DNA of 64,000 nt from Sphingopyxis sp. L1A2A (GCF_005502465.1 NZ_SCOT01000001.1:124001-188000); one strand, 5' to 3'; positions 34,160 through 43,463 are shown, numbered from the stretch's first letter. Numbers and translations: made by a program. The notes: generated by a model from the letters alone, not told the origin.

Positions 34160-36279
34160 CCGCCGGCTTCAATATCGCCAACATCGGGCGTATCGCCGGT
34201 GCCTCGGCGCTGCCGGTCGGAATGCTCATCCTTGTCGGGCTGATGGTGATCCCGGTTTCGCCGTTGATCCTCGACATCAGCTTCGTCGCCAACATCATGA
34301 TCAGCCTTGCGATCCTGATGGTCGCCTTGTCGGCCGCCAAGCCGCTCGACTTTTCGTCCTTCCCGACCGTGTTGCTGCTGGCGACCTTGTTCCGCCTTGC
34401 GCTCAACGTTGCGTCGACCCGCGTCGTGCTGGTCCACGGGCACGAGGGCACAGCGGCGGCCGGCCATGTCATCGAAGCCTTTGGCCAGGTGCTGATCGGC
34501 GGCGACTATGTCGTCGGCCTGTTCGTCTTTTTCGTGCTGATGATCATCAACCTGATCGTCATCACCAAGGGCGCGGGCCGCGTATCCGAAGTGTCGGCGC
34601 GCTTCACCCTCGACGCCCTGCCCGGCAAGCAGATGGCGATCGACGCCGATCTCAACGCCGGCTTGCTCAGCCCCGAAGAGGCCAAGGCGCGCCGCGTCGA
34701 AGTGGCAACCGAAGCCGATTTCTACGGGTCGATGGATGGTGCCTCGAAATTCGTCAAGGGCGACGCCGTCGCCGGCCTGCTGATCCTGTTCGTCAACATT
34801 GTCGGCGGCCTGATCCTCGGCGTCTTCAGCCACGGCCTCAGCTTTTCCGAAGCCGGCAGCACCTATGTGACGCTGGCGATCGGCGACGCGCTGGTTGCGC
34901 AGATCCCGGCGCTGTTGCTGTCGATCGCCGCCGCCGCGATCGTCACCCGCGTCGCCTCGCCGCTCGACCTCAGCGGCCAGATAGGCAGCCAGTTTGCCTC
35001 GCCGCATGTCTGGATGGCGGTCGGCGCGATCCTGTTCATCCTCGGCCTTGTCCCCGCCATGCCGCAGCTGCTGATCCTGCCCGCCGCGGCGCTGTCCTTT
35101 GCCGTCGGCTGGCAACTGCGCCGCAGCGCGGCGCTGATCGCCGATGCGCCCGCCCCGGCGGCGCCCGCACCCGACCCGTCGCGGATCGAATGGGCCGATG
35201 TCAGCGATGCCAGCGCCTGCCAGCTTGAAATCGGTTACGCGCTGGTCAGCCTGGTCGATGACCGCAAGGGCGCGCCGCTGATGACGCGGATCACCGGCAT
35301 CCGCCGCCAATTGTCCAAGGAACTGGGCTTTGTCGTCCCGCCGGTGAAGGTCAGCGACGATCTGTCGCTGCCCGGCAACGTCTATCGCATCTCGGTCGCC
35401 GGGGTGATCGTCGGCGAGGACGAGGTCTTTCCCTACGAAATGCTGGCGCTCGATTCGGGCGACCTGGTCACCAAGGTGGTCGGGCGGCCGTGCAAGGATC
35501 CCACCTTCGGGCTCGACGCGCTGTGGATTCCCAAGGCGACGCAGAACGACGCGATCGCGGCGGGCTATACCGTCGTCGATCCGGCAACCGTCGTCGCCAC
35601 CCACCTCAACAACAGCATCGTCGGCGCCGCCGCCGACCTGTTCGGCATCGACGACGCGCAGGCGTTGATCGACAATCTGAAAGCGCATTACCCCCAGCTG
35701 GCGCAGAATCTGAGCCCGCAGGGCTATCCGCTGCCGCGGGTCGCCAGCCTGTGCAAATCGCTGCTGATCGAACGCGTGCCGCTGCGCGATTTCCGCAAGA
35801 TTGCCGAAGCGATGGTTGCGATGTCGGCGCAGCAGCTAGGCGAGCTTGATCTGGTCGAGGCGGTGCGCCAGCGGATCGGCGCGCTGATCGTCCAGACGAT
35901 CGTGCCGAGCCGCATGCCGCTGCCCGTCGTCACCTTCAGCCCCGACGTCGAAATGCTGCTCAATCAGGCGGTGCGCGCCAATCCGGGCGCAGAATGGCCG
36001 TTTGAACATGGCATGGCGATGAAGATCATCGAACAGGTCGGGCAGGCGGTCGAACCGCTGCTGCTCCAGACCCGCAGCTTTGCCCTCGTCGCCTCGCCGA
36101 TCTGCCGGTCGGCGCTGTCGCGGTTGATCCGCGCCACATTCCCTGACGTCGCGGTGATCTCTTACCTCGAGATTCCGGCCAGCAAACACACCGAAATTGT
36201 CGCGACGATCGGCGCCGATGTGCCGCGCCTGGCGACCGGGGCCGATGCCCATATGGAGGACCAACCGCATGAGAATTGA
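34156..36279 (+). CDS. flhA: FlhA, export gate protein
   Basis: This 707-residue protein is the major export gate subunit. The N-terminal half has about eight transmembrane helices and the strongly conserved block LRLALNVASTRVVLVHGHEG and GRVSEVSARFTLDALPGKQMAIDADLN. The cytosolic domain from about residue 345 docks chaperone-substrate complexes. It is the middle gene of a sigma-54 operon, with fliA overlapping its end by 11 bases. Confidence 0.97.
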   Translation: MTAGFNIANIGRIAGASALPVGMLILVGLMVIPVSPLILDISFVANIMISLAILMVALSAAKPLDFSSFPTVLLLATLFRLALNVASTRVVLVHGHEGTAAAGHVIEAFGQVLIGGDYVVGLFVFFVLMIINLIVITKGAGRVSEVSARFTLDALPGKQMAIDADLNAGLLSPEEAKARRVEVATEADFYGSMDGASKFVKGDAVAGLLILFVNIVGGLILGVFSHGLSFSEAGSTYVTLAIGDALVAQIPALLLSIAAAAIVTRVASPLDLSGQIGSQFASPHVWMAVGAILFILGLVPAMPQLLILPAAALSFAVGWQLRRSAALIADAPAPAAPAPDPSRIEWADVSDASACQLEIGYALVSLVDDRKGAPLMTRITGIRRQLSKELGFVVPPVKVSDDLSLPGNVYRISVAGVIVGEDEVFPYEMLALDSGDLVTKVVGRPCKDPTFGLDALWIPKATQNDAIAAGYTVVDPATVVATHLNNSIVGAAADLFGIDDAQALIDNLKAHYPQLAQNLSPQGYPLPRVASLCKSLLIERVPLRDFRKIAEAMVAMSAQQLGELDLVEAVRQRIGALIVQTIVPSRMPLPVVTFSPDVEMLLNQAVRANPGAEWPFEHGMAMKIIEQVGQAVEPLLLQTRSFALVASPICRSALSRLIRATFPDVAVISYLEIPASKHTEIVATIGADVPRLATGADAHMEDQPHEN

Positions 36280-37015
36280 GCCCGCCGAGCAATTTGCCGC
36301 GACCGCCGGCCGCGCGCCGCGCGCGCACGGCTATGGCGAAAGCGTCGAGGCGCTGGTCGACGAATATGCGCCGCTGGTCCGCCGGATCGCCTGGCAGGTG
36401 TTTTCGCGGGTGTCGCGGACCAGCGAGCTCGACGACCTGATCCAGACCGGCCTGATCGCGCTGATCGAGGCAAGCCGCAATTATGAGGAACGTGGCTTTG
36501 CCTTTGCCACCTATGCGACGACCCGCATCCGCGGCGCGATGATCGACCAGTTGCGCCGCGAGGCCGACGTCGGCCGGTCGGCGATGGTCGCCGCGAAACG
36601 CATCCAGGCGACGCGCGCGGCATTGGAACAGCAATTGCTGCGCGCCCCGGCGGCGACCGAAATGGCGGCGGCGCTCGACCTGTCGCCCGAAGATTATTTC
36701 GCGCTCGAACGCAATGCGACGCACGGCCGTTCGACCTCGCTCGACGAATTGACCGACATCGGTGCCTTTCTGCTGCCCGACGATGGCGTGGGCGCGGGCG
36801 ACCAATGCGAACAGGACAATCTGATGGGGGCGCTGCGGCAGTGCATCGCCTGCCTGTCCGACCGCGAGCAGATGGTCTTGCAGCTCTATTTCTTTGAAGA
36901 ACTCAACCTGCACGAGATCGGCTTGACCCTCGACGTCAGCGCCGCCCGGATTTGCCAGATCAAGCGCGAGGCGATGGCCAAGGTCGATCGCATGATGCGC
37001 CAGATGACCGAATAG
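36269..37015 (+). CDS. fliA: FliA, sigma-28 factor for late flagellar genes
   Basis: This 248-residue sigma factor has region 2 (VDEYAPLVRRIAWQVFSRVSR, DLIQTGLIALIEASRNYEERGFAFATYATTRIRGAMIDQLRR) and region 4 (LSDREQMVLQLYFFEELNLHEIGLTLDVSAARICQIKREA). The start at 36269 is preceded by GGAGGA eight bases away and overlaps flhA. Likely targets in this window are fliC, fliD-fliS, flgM and motA-motB, which carry matching promoters. FlgM encoded at 32647 is its expected antagonist. Confidence 0.95.
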   Translation: MRIEPAEQFAATAGRAPRAHGYGESVEALVDEYAPLVRRIAWQVFSRVSRTSELDDLIQTGLIALIEASRNYEERGFAFATYATTRIRGAMIDQLRREADVGRSAMVAAKRIQATRAALEQQLLRAPAATEMAAALDLSPEDYFALERNATHGRSTSLDELTDIGAFLLPDDGVGAGDQCEQDNLMGALRQCIACLSDREQMVLQLYFFEELNLHEIGLTLDVSAARICQIKREAMAKVDRMMRQMTE

Positions 37016-37033
37016 GGTCAAAGATCAGGGGGT

Positions 37034-37075
37034 GACCGGGTGCGGCGTGCGACCAGCTCGGCACCGCACCCGGTC
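37034..37075. terminator. Bidirectional hairpin between fliA and the MarR gene
   Basis: A perfect 12-bp GC-rich stem (GACCGGGTGCGG at 37034-37045 with 37064-37075) with an 18-base loop lies between the convergent genes. It lacks a T-run on either strand, so its strength as a terminator is uncertain. Confidence 0.5.
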
Positions 37076-37084
37076 GGGGGGAGC

Positions 37085-37576
37085 TCAGGCTGCCAGCGTC
37101 TGGTTGTTCTGCCAGGCCACGCCGATTTTTTCGAAATAGCTCGCCATCCGGTCGATGCCGGCGGCGGTCAGCCGGACGATCGTGCGCCGGCGGTCGCGCT
37201 CGTCGATCGAGCGCTGGGCAAAGCCCAGCCGTTCGATTGCGCTGATCATGCGAAGCCCCGACGACAACGGCACCCCGGCGCCGGTCGCCAGATCGCTGGC
37301 GCTGAGCGCGCGGCCATGGCTTTCGGCCAGCATCAGGTCGAGCATCATGTCCCAGATCGGACCCGCCAGTTCGCTGCTACCGAAATGGCTGCGGCGGATG
37401 CGCCGGATCTGGATGCTGAACGACACCTGGTTGAGCAGCGCCGATGGCGTGGCGACGTCACCGTTGCGTGAGATCGGGGGCGCCGGCAATTCTCCACCGC
37501 GGCCCGCCAACAGCTCATGAATCTGGTCGATACGTGACTTTAGCTCGGCAACTTCTTGGTTCGAAAATTGCTGCAT
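37085..37576 (-). CDS. MarR-type winged-helix regulator
   Basis: This 163-residue protein has a MarR-like DNA-binding fold. The wHTH spans about residues 70-150, with GRALSASDLATGAGVPLSSGLRMISAIERLGFA as helix-turn-helix and the wing IDERDRRRTIVRLTAAG. A coiled N terminus (residues 1-30) may add dimer contacts. It is the last of four closely spaced minus-strand genes behind the flagellar island. Its target is not evident. Confidence 0.75.
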   Translation of the reverse strand: MQQFSNQEVAELKSRIDQIHELLAGRGGELPAPPISRNGDVATPSALLNQVSFSIQIRRIRRSHFGSSELAGPIWDMMLDLMLAESHGRALSASDLATGAGVPLSSGLRMISAIERLGFAQRSIDERDRRRTIVRLTAAGIDRMASYFEKIGVAWQNNQTLAA

Positions 37577-37606
37577 GAGAGGATGTCCCCTGCGGGGCAG
37601 CGCACA

Positions 37607-38020
37607 TCAGGCCGTAACATCGCGCGTCCGACTGGACGATCCCGCGGCATAGATGATCAGCAGCAGAATCGGATAGGATATATAGACTGACAGGAGCGAA
37701 TAGGGTCGCGCCAATATCTCCGAGAACATATATTTCTGGATGTGGGCAAAAATGGCGATCAATTGCCAGCCGGTGATCCAGTAGGGCCAGAAACGCTGCG
37801 TCTTCATGGCAATGAACCAGAAGCTGAGCAGAACCAGCACATCGATGACGAAGATATTCAGTTCAATATCGGTCCAGGTCGGAAACGGCGTCAGAGCACT
37901 GGTGAGAACCGAAGCGATCAGGGCGGTGTAGGCCGCCCACCGCTCAAAGGGACCGCCGCGCCTTATCGCGACGGCCACCGTGATGAGCAGTACCAAATAG
38001 TAAATCGCCACGGACCACAT
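37607..38020 (-). CDS. Small four-helix inner-membrane protein, unknown function
   Basis: This 137-residue protein has four predicted membrane segments, near residues 2-19, 28-44, 56-72 and about 80-125 (the last perhaps two helices). Aromatic positions are frequent (FWPYWITGWQL). I do not recognise the family. ATG 38020 is used; an AGGAAGGG ribosome binding site lies 12 bases upstream. It lies 25 bases after the 126-residue gene and 30 bases before the MarR gene. Confidence 0.6.
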   Translation of the reverse strand: MWSVAIYYLVLLITVAVAIRRGGPFERWAAYTALIASVLTSALTPFPTWTDIELNIFVIDVLVLLSFWFIAMKTQRFWPYWITGWQLIAIFAHIQKYMFSEILARPYSLLSVYISYPILLLIIYAAGSSSRTRDVTA

Positions 38021-38045
38021 TGTGGCTGCTAACCCTTCCTGATGA

Positions 38046-38426
38046 TCAAACGGCCTGCGCCAGCGGCAGCGCGGCAACCGCTGCGTCCGCCTGGTCGTTG
38101 CTGCCTTCGTCGACCAGCTTGGCGCTGGCGGGCTTGACGCCGGCACCGAACATGCGGGTTCCCAGGCCAACTTCCTTTTGCGTCACCGTCAGCGCGAGAT
38201 GCGCGTCGGTCAGCAACTGGCGCACTTCGCCGGCGGCGGCAAGGGCGTGCGCAACTTTGGACATCGCGGCCTGGCCGACGATCGCCGACATATTGGTCTC
38301 GCGCCGTGCCGTGGGCAGGGTCGCAGCGAGCTGGGCAATGCGGATCATCGCTTCGTCGATGGCATCTTCGGCCTGGTGGAGGTCGGAAGCGATTTTTTTC
38401 GCCGCAGAAACGCGTTCATTCAGCAT
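38046..38426 (-). CDS. Conserved-looking 126-residue protein, unknown function
   Basis: This soluble, helical, Ala-rich protein starts MLNERVSAAKKIASDLHQAEDAIDEAMIRIAQLAATLP and contains a second helical block at residues 48-80. No known domain is recognised. The helical hairpin look and the place next to a flagellar island would fit a chaperone or regulator, but that is a guess. Its ribosome binding site sits in an AU-rich hairpin one base before the ATG (see 38428-38448). It lies 61 bases after the LuxR-type gene on the same strand. Confidence 0.6.
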   Translation of the reverse strand: MLNERVSAAKKIASDLHQAEDAIDEAMIRIAQLAATLPTARRETNMSAIVGQAAMSKVAHALAAAGEVRQLLTDAHLALTVTQKEVGLGTRMFGAGVKPASAKLVDEGSNDQADAAVAALPLAQAV

Positions 38427-38427
38427 G

Positions 38428-38448
38428 TTCTTTTTCCTTGAAAAAGAA
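38428..38448 (-). promoter_or_regulatory. AU-rich hairpin masking a ribosome binding site
   Basis: On the minus strand TTCTTTTTC, the loop AAG and GAAAAAGAA form a perfect 9-bp stem ending one base before the ATG of the 126-residue gene. The Shine-Dalgarno AAGGA lies in the loop and stem top. Seven of nine pairs are A-U, so the stem could melt with temperature or be opened by a ligand or protein. Confidence 0.5.
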
Positions 38449-38487
38449 TGCCACCGGTTTCCCCCCCGTAGCATTCGGCTCGAACTA

Positions 38488-38988
38488 TCAGGTCATCACC
38501 CGACCAAGCCCGACAAGGATCGAATAGAGAGCGGAGAAAGCCAAAATGGTCGCGAAAGCAATCAAAATTGGCCAGATAATCCTTTCCATCAACCCATGCC
38601 GGTTGGCCGGCTGGGACGCGGTAGGAAATGGCGAACCGATGTCGAAAAGTCGCCGAAACGAACTGCGCCCCGGGTCGGCATCGGCCGCCGGGGGAGAGTC
38701 GCCTAGGTCGATCAATTGATATGTCAAAGGCTGATAAGGGGTAACACGATCGAAGACACCGTTAACTGCCAGGATGCGAGACGCTTCGATCCTATTGGAA
38801 ACATTAAGTTTTTTCAAGGCGCGTCGCACGCGTTCATCCACCGTGTGCGGTGAAACATGCATGAGCCGGGCAATTTGTTTGGAATTTTTGTGCTCATAAA
38901 CGTGTCGCAACGTTTCAATCTGCGCGACCGACAGCAGGCTGATGTAATTGTCGGGATCGCCGTGCACGGGGTTGGAATAGAGCATCAC
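38488..38988 (-). CDS. Membrane-anchored LuxR-type HTH protein
   Basis: This 166-residue protein has an N-terminal LuxR/GerE helix-turn-helix (SVAQIETLRHVYEHKNSKQIARLMHVSPHTVDERVRRALKKLNV, residues 20-64). A polar linker follows, and one C-terminal transmembrane helix (IIWPILIAFATILAFSALYSILV, about 137-160). There is no sensor domain. DNA binding from the membrane, or release by proteolysis, is implied but not shown. It is the first of four minus-strand genes ending with the MarR regulator. Confidence 0.8.
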   Translation of the reverse strand: MMLYSNPVHGDPDNYISLLSVAQIETLRHVYEHKNSKQIARLMHVSPHTVDERVRRALKKLNVSNRIEASRILAVNGVFDRVTPYQPLTYQLIDLGDSPPAADADPGRSSFRRLFDIGSPFPTASQPANRHGLMERIIWPILIAFATILAFSALYSILVGLGRVMT

Positions 38989-39164
38989 GAGTCGAAATCA
39001 AGTTATGGTAACGGTTTCACCCGGCCGCGCATGGCATGGCCGAAACGGAATATCCCCCCCAAAATGCTCGCTTCGCGGCGATTGGCGCCCTTCGCATTAA
39101 CCCTGTTGTATGGCAATTTTTTTTTGGCGCGCCGTTGAGCCCGCCTTTTGTCCCGAATCGGACC

Positions 39165-39890
39165 CTAGCGCGACGGCGCGTCGCCGCCGCTTTCCTTGAG
39201 GGTGCGATAGCGCTGGATCGATTTTTGGATATGGCGGCGCGCGGCGCGGCGCGCGCCGGCCGCATCGCCCGCCTCGATCGCGGTATAGATGGCCACATGG
39301 TCACGGTTGATCGTGTGGGCATAACGCTGGTGACGGACCGGATCGTCGCCCTGCAGGTAAAGCCGCCGCGACGGGACAAGCCGCACCCCCAGAAATTGGG
39401 TGAAGCGCAGGAAATGGGAATTGCCGGTCGCGCGGGCGATCGCCGCGTGAAAGGCGGCGTCGGCGGCCACCGAAGCATCGACGTCGCGGCTCTCCTCCAT
39501 CGCCGCCACGGTGCGGCGCAGTTCGACCAGATCCGCTTCGGTGCGGCGGCGCGCGGCGAGATCGGCCATTTCGACCTCGAACCCCATCCGCATCTCGAGC
39601 AGTTTCAGCACATCGTCGATCTCGCCAATCTCGTCGGCGGTGACCTGAAAAGCGCGATATTGGGCGCCGTCGGGGACATAGGCGCCCGATCCGCGGCGCG
39701 ACACCAGCAGGCCGCGCGCCGACAGCCGCGAATAGGCCTCGCGGACGACGGTGCGGCTGACGCCGAACGTCTCGGTGATCTCTTTTTCGGTCGGGAAGCG
39801 CGACCCGACGGGCATGCCGCCCGTCTCGATCTGCTCCTCGAAACGCTGGACCAGATCGTCTGCCAGCGATGCCGCCTTGGTTACCGCCAT
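39165..39890 (-). CDS. GntR-family (FadR/FCD) transcription regulator
   Basis: This 241-residue repressor-type protein has an N-terminal GntR winged helix (RFPTEKEITETFGVSRTVVREAYSRLSARGLLVSRRGSGAYV, residues 31-71). The C-terminal FCD ligand domain contains the metal-site pattern DAAFHAAIARATGN and an INRDHVAIYTAIEAGDA stretch. FCD regulators often sense sugar acids. It lies 32 bases after the DUF4861 gene in the manD operon, so it is probably autoregulated through the palindrome at 42069-42081. Confidence 0.88.
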   Translation of the reverse strand: MAVTKAASLADDLVQRFEEQIETGGMPVGSRFPTEKEITETFGVSRTVVREAYSRLSARGLLVSRRGSGAYVPDGAQYRAFQVTADEIGEIDDVLKLLEMRMGFEVEMADLAARRRTEADLVELRRTVAAMEESRDVDASVAADAAFHAAIARATGNSHFLRFTQFLGVRLVPSRRLYLQGDDPVRHQRYAHTINRDHVAIYTAIEAGDAAGARRAARRHIQKSIQRYRTLKESGGDAPSR

Positions 39891-39922
39891 GGGTGATCGT
39901 TATCATTGCGTATCGAAACTGG

Positions 39923-40819
39923 CTAGGGTCCGAAATCGGGCCGCTGGGCATCGACATAGCTATTCCAGGCATCGCGCGTCGCAAAGTCGCCGCCGCCATC
40001 CCACGCGGCGCCGCTGTAATAGACGAACGGCCGCCCGGATCGCACGCGGACGAGGATCAGATGATTGTCGGCATCCTGGGCAAAACCGGCAAAGCTGGCG
40101 GGATCGACGATCACCGCGGCCGCCATCCGCCCCTTCGCGCCGTCGGCCGGACCCCACCAGCTCATCCGCGCCGCCGTCTCGTCCCGGTCGATCGCGCCGA
40201 CCTGGCCACCTTGCACCGGTCGTTTGGAAATCCCGATCGCCACGATCAGCTCGCCGCCGTCGCTGGCGGCGATCGTCGACGTCATGCGGGTGAAATTGCT
40301 CCCGGCGGGCAAGGTGAAACGCCGCGTTTCGCGCACCGTCCGCACCGTATCGACCGGCCAGGGTTCGTAATCGACGCTGAAATCGGCCACATCAGCGCCG
40401 GACCGCCGAATATGCGGCCGGACATAGTTGCGCGAGGTCCACAGCTTGTTGTCGTACCAGATGCCCAGCCCACCGACCCCGCGCCCGGTGCCGACGTTAT
40501 AGAAATCGAGGCCTTCGCCCTGGTCGCGGTGCTGATCACCGGTGCGCAGCTGGCGATCCATAAAGGGCCAGCGCACCCGTTTGCCCCACGCGTCGATTCC
40601 CGACGACGACGGCGGCTCCGCGCGTTCGAGCGCGCGGCCATAGATGCGAAACGCGATGCGGTCGTTTTCCCAGAGCAGGTCGTCGTACCGATAATCGGCT
40701 ATGACGACGGCGGCGCGCGCGCGTTGCTCGGCGGCGGTGGCGGGCCGCAGCGGCCGATGCTCCTGCGCGAGCACCGTACCGGCCAGCAAAGCCAGCGCAA
40801 GCCACAGCGCCGCGCGCAT
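39923..40819 (-). CDS. Secreted DUF4861 protein
   Basis: This 298-residue protein has a signal peptide ([19 protein letters not shown]). The body resembles DUF4861: RYDDLLWENDRIAFRIYGRAL, SSGIDAWGKRVRWPF and DQGEGLDFYNVGTGRGVGGLGIWYDNKLW. The family is common in polysaccharide-utilisation loci, but I know of no firmly assigned activity. Its ATG overlaps the manD stop codon by one base, so it is co-translated with a uronate enzyme; a role on uronic-acid-containing glycans is inferred. Confidence 0.78.
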   Translation of the reverse strand: MRAALWLALALLAGTVLAQEHRPLRPATAAEQRARAAVVIADYRYDDLLWENDRIAFRIYGRALERAEPPSSSGIDAWGKRVRWPFMDRQLRTGDQHRDQGEGLDFYNVGTGRGVGGLGIWYDNKLWTSRNYVRPHIRRSGADVADFSVDYEPWPVDTVRTVRETRRFTLPAGSNFTRMTSTIAASDGGELIVAIGISKRPVQGGQVGAIDRDETAARMSWWGPADGAKGRMAAAVIVDPASFAGFAQDADNHLILVRVRSGRPFVYYSGAAWDGGGDFATRDAWNSYVDAQRPDFGP

Positions 40820-42030
40820 CACCAGCTCCACATCGTCCCGTCCTCCAGCCGGTTCACCGGCAGATAGGCGCGGGCATAAGGAAAGGTTGCGGCCAGCGCC
40901 TCGTCGATATCGACCCCCAGCCCCGGCGCCTCGCCCGGATGGAGCATGCCGTCCGCAAAGCGGTAGGCGTGCGGGAATACCGCGTCGGTTTCGGCGGTAT
41001 GGCGCATATATTCCTGGATACCGAAATTGGGGATCACCAGCCCCAGGTGCAGCGCCGCCGCCATCGTCACGGGCGACAGGTCGGTGGCGCCGTGACACCC
41101 GGTGCGAATCTGGTACAGATCGGCGAGCGAGGCGATCTGGCGCATATGGGTGATGCCGCCGGCGTGCAGCACGGTGGCGCGGATATAGTCGATCAGCCGG
41201 TTTTCGATCAGCGCCTTGCAGTCCCAGATCGAACTGAAAATCTCGCCAACCGCCAAGGGTGTGGTGGTGTGCTGGCGGATCAGGCGGAACGCCTCCTGAT
41301 CCTCGGCCTGCGTCGCATCCTCGATCCAGAAGGGGCGATAGGGCTCCAGATCCTTGCCCAGCCGCGCCGCCTCGATCGGGGTCAGCCGGTGATGGACGTC
41401 GTGGAGCAGGTGAACGTCCCACCCCAGCGCTTCGCGCGCCGCCGCGAATAATTCGGGGACAACGCGCAGATATTTGGCGGTCGACCAGCTGTTTTCGGTC
41501 GGCAGCGCGCCGTCGGCGGGTTCATAGAAATAGCGATCCTTGCTGACGCCATAGGTCGACGCCATGCCCGGCACCCCGCATTGCAGGCGAATCGCCCGAT
41601 AGCCCTGCCGCTGATAATCGCGCGCCGCCTCGACCGTGTCGGCGATCGTGTCGCCATTGGCGTGGCCGTAGACCATGCACCCGTCGCGCGCCGCGCCGCC
41701 GAGCAGCTGATAGACCGGCAGCCCGGCGACCTTGCCCTTGATGTCCCACAGCGCCATGTCGACCGCGGCGATCGCCGCCATCGTCACCGGCCCGCGCCGC
41801 CAATAGGCGCCCTTGTAGAGAAATTGCCAGATATCCTCGATCCGGTGCGCGTCGCGGCCGATCAGGCACGGGGCGACATGGTCGGCCAGATAGCTGACCA
41901 CCGCCAGCTCGCGGCCGTTGAGCGTCGCGTCGCCGACCCCGGTCGTGCCGTCGTCGCATTCGATCTTCAGCGTCGTGAAATTGCGCCCCGGGCACGTCGT
42001 GATCACCCGGGCTGACACGATCTCCGGCAT
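40819..42030 (-). CDS. manD: D-mannonate dehydratase, enolase superfamily
   Basis: This 403-residue enzyme of the ManD group converts D-mannonate to 2-keto-3-deoxygluconate in glucuronate breakdown. The sequence closely follows the well-studied Novosphingobium ManD: metal ligands Asp211, Glu237 (FWIED) and Glu263 (VGEIF), the DVHH motif with His213, and Arg148 and Tyr160 of the catalytic dyad. ATG 42030 gives the family length; the frame stays open far upstream, but that is shadow of the divergent gene. It is the first gene of manD-DUF4861-gntR. Confidence 0.93.
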   Translation of the reverse strand: MPEIVSARVITTCPGRNFTTLKIECDDGTTGVGDATLNGRELAVVSYLADHVAPCLIGRDAHRIEDIWQFLYKGAYWRRGPVTMAAIAAVDMALWDIKGKVAGLPVYQLLGGAARDGCMVYGHANGDTIADTVEAARDYQRQGYRAIRLQCGVPGMASTYGVSKDRYFYEPADGALPTENSWSTAKYLRVVPELFAAAREALGWDVHLLHDVHHRLTPIEAARLGKDLEPYRPFWIEDATQAEDQEAFRLIRQHTTTPLAVGEIFSSIWDCKALIENRLIDYIRATVLHAGGITHMRQIASLADLYQIRTGCHGATDLSPVTMAAALHLGLVIPNFGIQEYMRHTAETDAVFPHAYRFADGMLHPGEAPGLGVDIDEALAATFPYARAYLPVNRLEDGTMWSW

Positions 42031-42068
42031 TCCGTCCCCTCTTCGCCCCATCGGGCGCCAAATCGAAA

Positions 42069-42081
42069 GTTGTCTGACAAC
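42069..42081. promoter_or_regulatory. GntR/FadR-type operator between manD and the GH105 gene
   Basis: GTTGTCTGACAAC is a perfect palindrome of 6-base arms around one base. It fits the FCD-GntR pattern TNGTNNNACNA. It lies 39 bases before the manD start codon and about 97 before the divergent hydrolase start, so one repressor could control both arms. Confidence 0.65.
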
Positions 42082-42177
42082 CTTATTGACATGCTCGCCG
42101 AAAAAGGGAAAGAGATTGTTACCGGTGTCAAGGGCAATGGTCCGGCGTTTGCCCGAAGCGGCGTCAGGGAGGCGGAT

Positions 42178-43383
42178 ATGAAACGAGACGGGGTGCTGGC
42201 CAGCGCGATCATACCCGCCGTTGCAGCGGCATCGCTCGGCGTGCTCGCCTCGCTCGTGCCGATGAACGCTCCCGCCGCGGCGACGGTCGCCGAACCGGCA
42301 ATGCCGCAGCCTGCCGCCATCCTCGCCGCGACGCGCCGCGTCGCCGACTGGCAGCTCGCCAACCGCAGCAATTGGGCGGCAATGCCCGCGGCGCGCAAAA
42401 GCGTGCAGAATCCGCGCGACTGGCAACAGGCGACGTTCTGGGTCGCGCTGACCGAACTCGCGCGGCGCGACCGCCGCTATGCCCCGCAGCTGCTCGAGCT
42501 TGGCCGCGACCAGGGCTGGAAACTCGGCGACCGGCCCTTTCACGCCGACGATCAGCTGATCGCGCAGGCGTGGATCTGGGCCGCGCGCCACGGCGCTGGC
42601 AAAGCGGCAATCGCCCCGGCGCGCGCCTATTTCGACCATATGCTCGCCAACCAGCCCGCGATCAGGCTCGAATTTGTCCCCCACGCGCCGGGCAAGGGAA
42701 CGTCGGATTGCACCGACCGCTGGTGCTGGTGCGATGCGATCTTCATGGCGCCGCCGACGCTGCTGCAGATGACCCGCGCCACCGGCGACCCGCGCTACGC
42801 CGAATATGCCCATGCCGAATATAAGGCGGCGACCGACTATCTGTTCGACCCGGCCGAGCAACTCTACTTCCGCGACAGCCGCTTTTTCGGCATGCGCGAT
42901 GCGAAGGGGCGCAAGCTGTTCTGGAGCCGCGGCAACGGCTGGGTGATGGGCGGACTGGTGCGGATGCTGCAGGCAATGGACAAGGACGATCCGCGCCGCG
43001 CCGCTTATGAGGTGCAGTTCAAGGCGATGGCGGCCAAGCTGATCCGGCTGCAAAAGGCCGACGGCTATTGGCCCGCCTCGCTGCTCGACGACCACCCCGC
43101 CACCCCGCCCGAATCGAGCGGCACCGCCTTTTTCACCTACGCCTTTGCCTGGGGGGTCGACACCGGCCTGCTCGACCGCCGCGTCTATCAGCCCGCGGCG
43201 GTGCGCGGCTGGAACGCGCTCCAGCACGCCGTGCAACCGGACGGCATGCTCGGCTGGGTCCAGCAGGTCGGCGACCGCCCCGACAGCGTATCGGCCAGCG
43301 AAACCCAATTTTACGGCAGCGGCGCGTATATTCTCGCCGGGACAGCGATGTATGATCTGTCGGCCCATCGGACGCGGCGCTGA
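42178..43383 (+). CDS. Unsaturated glucuronyl/rhamnogalacturonyl hydrolase, GH105/GH88 type
   Basis: This 401-residue enzyme probably removes the unsaturated uronic acid from lyase-made oligosaccharides. It has an N-terminal signal or membrane segment ([21 protein letters not shown]) and an alpha/alpha barrel. Family blocks are [32 protein letters not shown] with the likely catalytic Asp186, and [19 protein letters not shown] 42178 follows an AGGGAGG ribosome binding site. It diverges from manD over a shared operator and ends at a strong terminator. Confidence 0.85.
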   Translation: MKRDGVLASAIIPAVAAASLGVLASLVPMNAPAAATVAEPAMPQPAAILAATRRVADWQLANRSNWAAMPAARKSVQNPRDWQQATFWVALTELARRDRRYAPQLLELGRDQGWKLGDRPFHADDQLIAQAWIWAARHGAGKAAIAPARAYFDHMLANQPAIRLEFVPHAPGKGTSDCTDRWCWCDAIFMAPPTLLQMTRATGDPRYAEYAHAEYKAATDYLFDPAEQLYFRDSRFFGMRDAKGRKLFWSRGNGWVMGGLVRMLQAMDKDDPRRAAYEVQFKAMAAKLIRLQKADGYWPASLLDDHPATPPESSGTAFFTYAFAWGVDTGLLDRRVYQPAAVRGWNALQHAVQPDGMLGWVQQVGDRPDSVSASETQFYGSGAYILAGTAMYDLSAHRTRR

Positions 43384-43463
43384 CCCGGCGCCCCGCCCGT
43401 CATTTCCGGCTTGCGGCAGCCGCCGCGACGCCAACCGCCATAGCCCTCCCTTGGGCTTGCCTG

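Noticed and set aside
38751-38766. ACCGTTAA inside the LuxR-type gene on the plus strand
   Set aside because: It has no -35 partner and lies inside a coding region pointing against the gene.
39008-39033. FliA-type promoter before the LuxR-type gene (ACCGTTAC on the minus strand)
   Set aside because: The -10-like element matches fliC, but the -35 position reads CATG and the start would leave only a very short leader. The match is too weak.
39117-39126. Run of ten T next to GGCGCGCC as a terminator or phase-variable tract
   Set aside because: For the minus-strand GntR gene the run reads as A, and for phase variation it lies outside any coding or promoter element I can identify.
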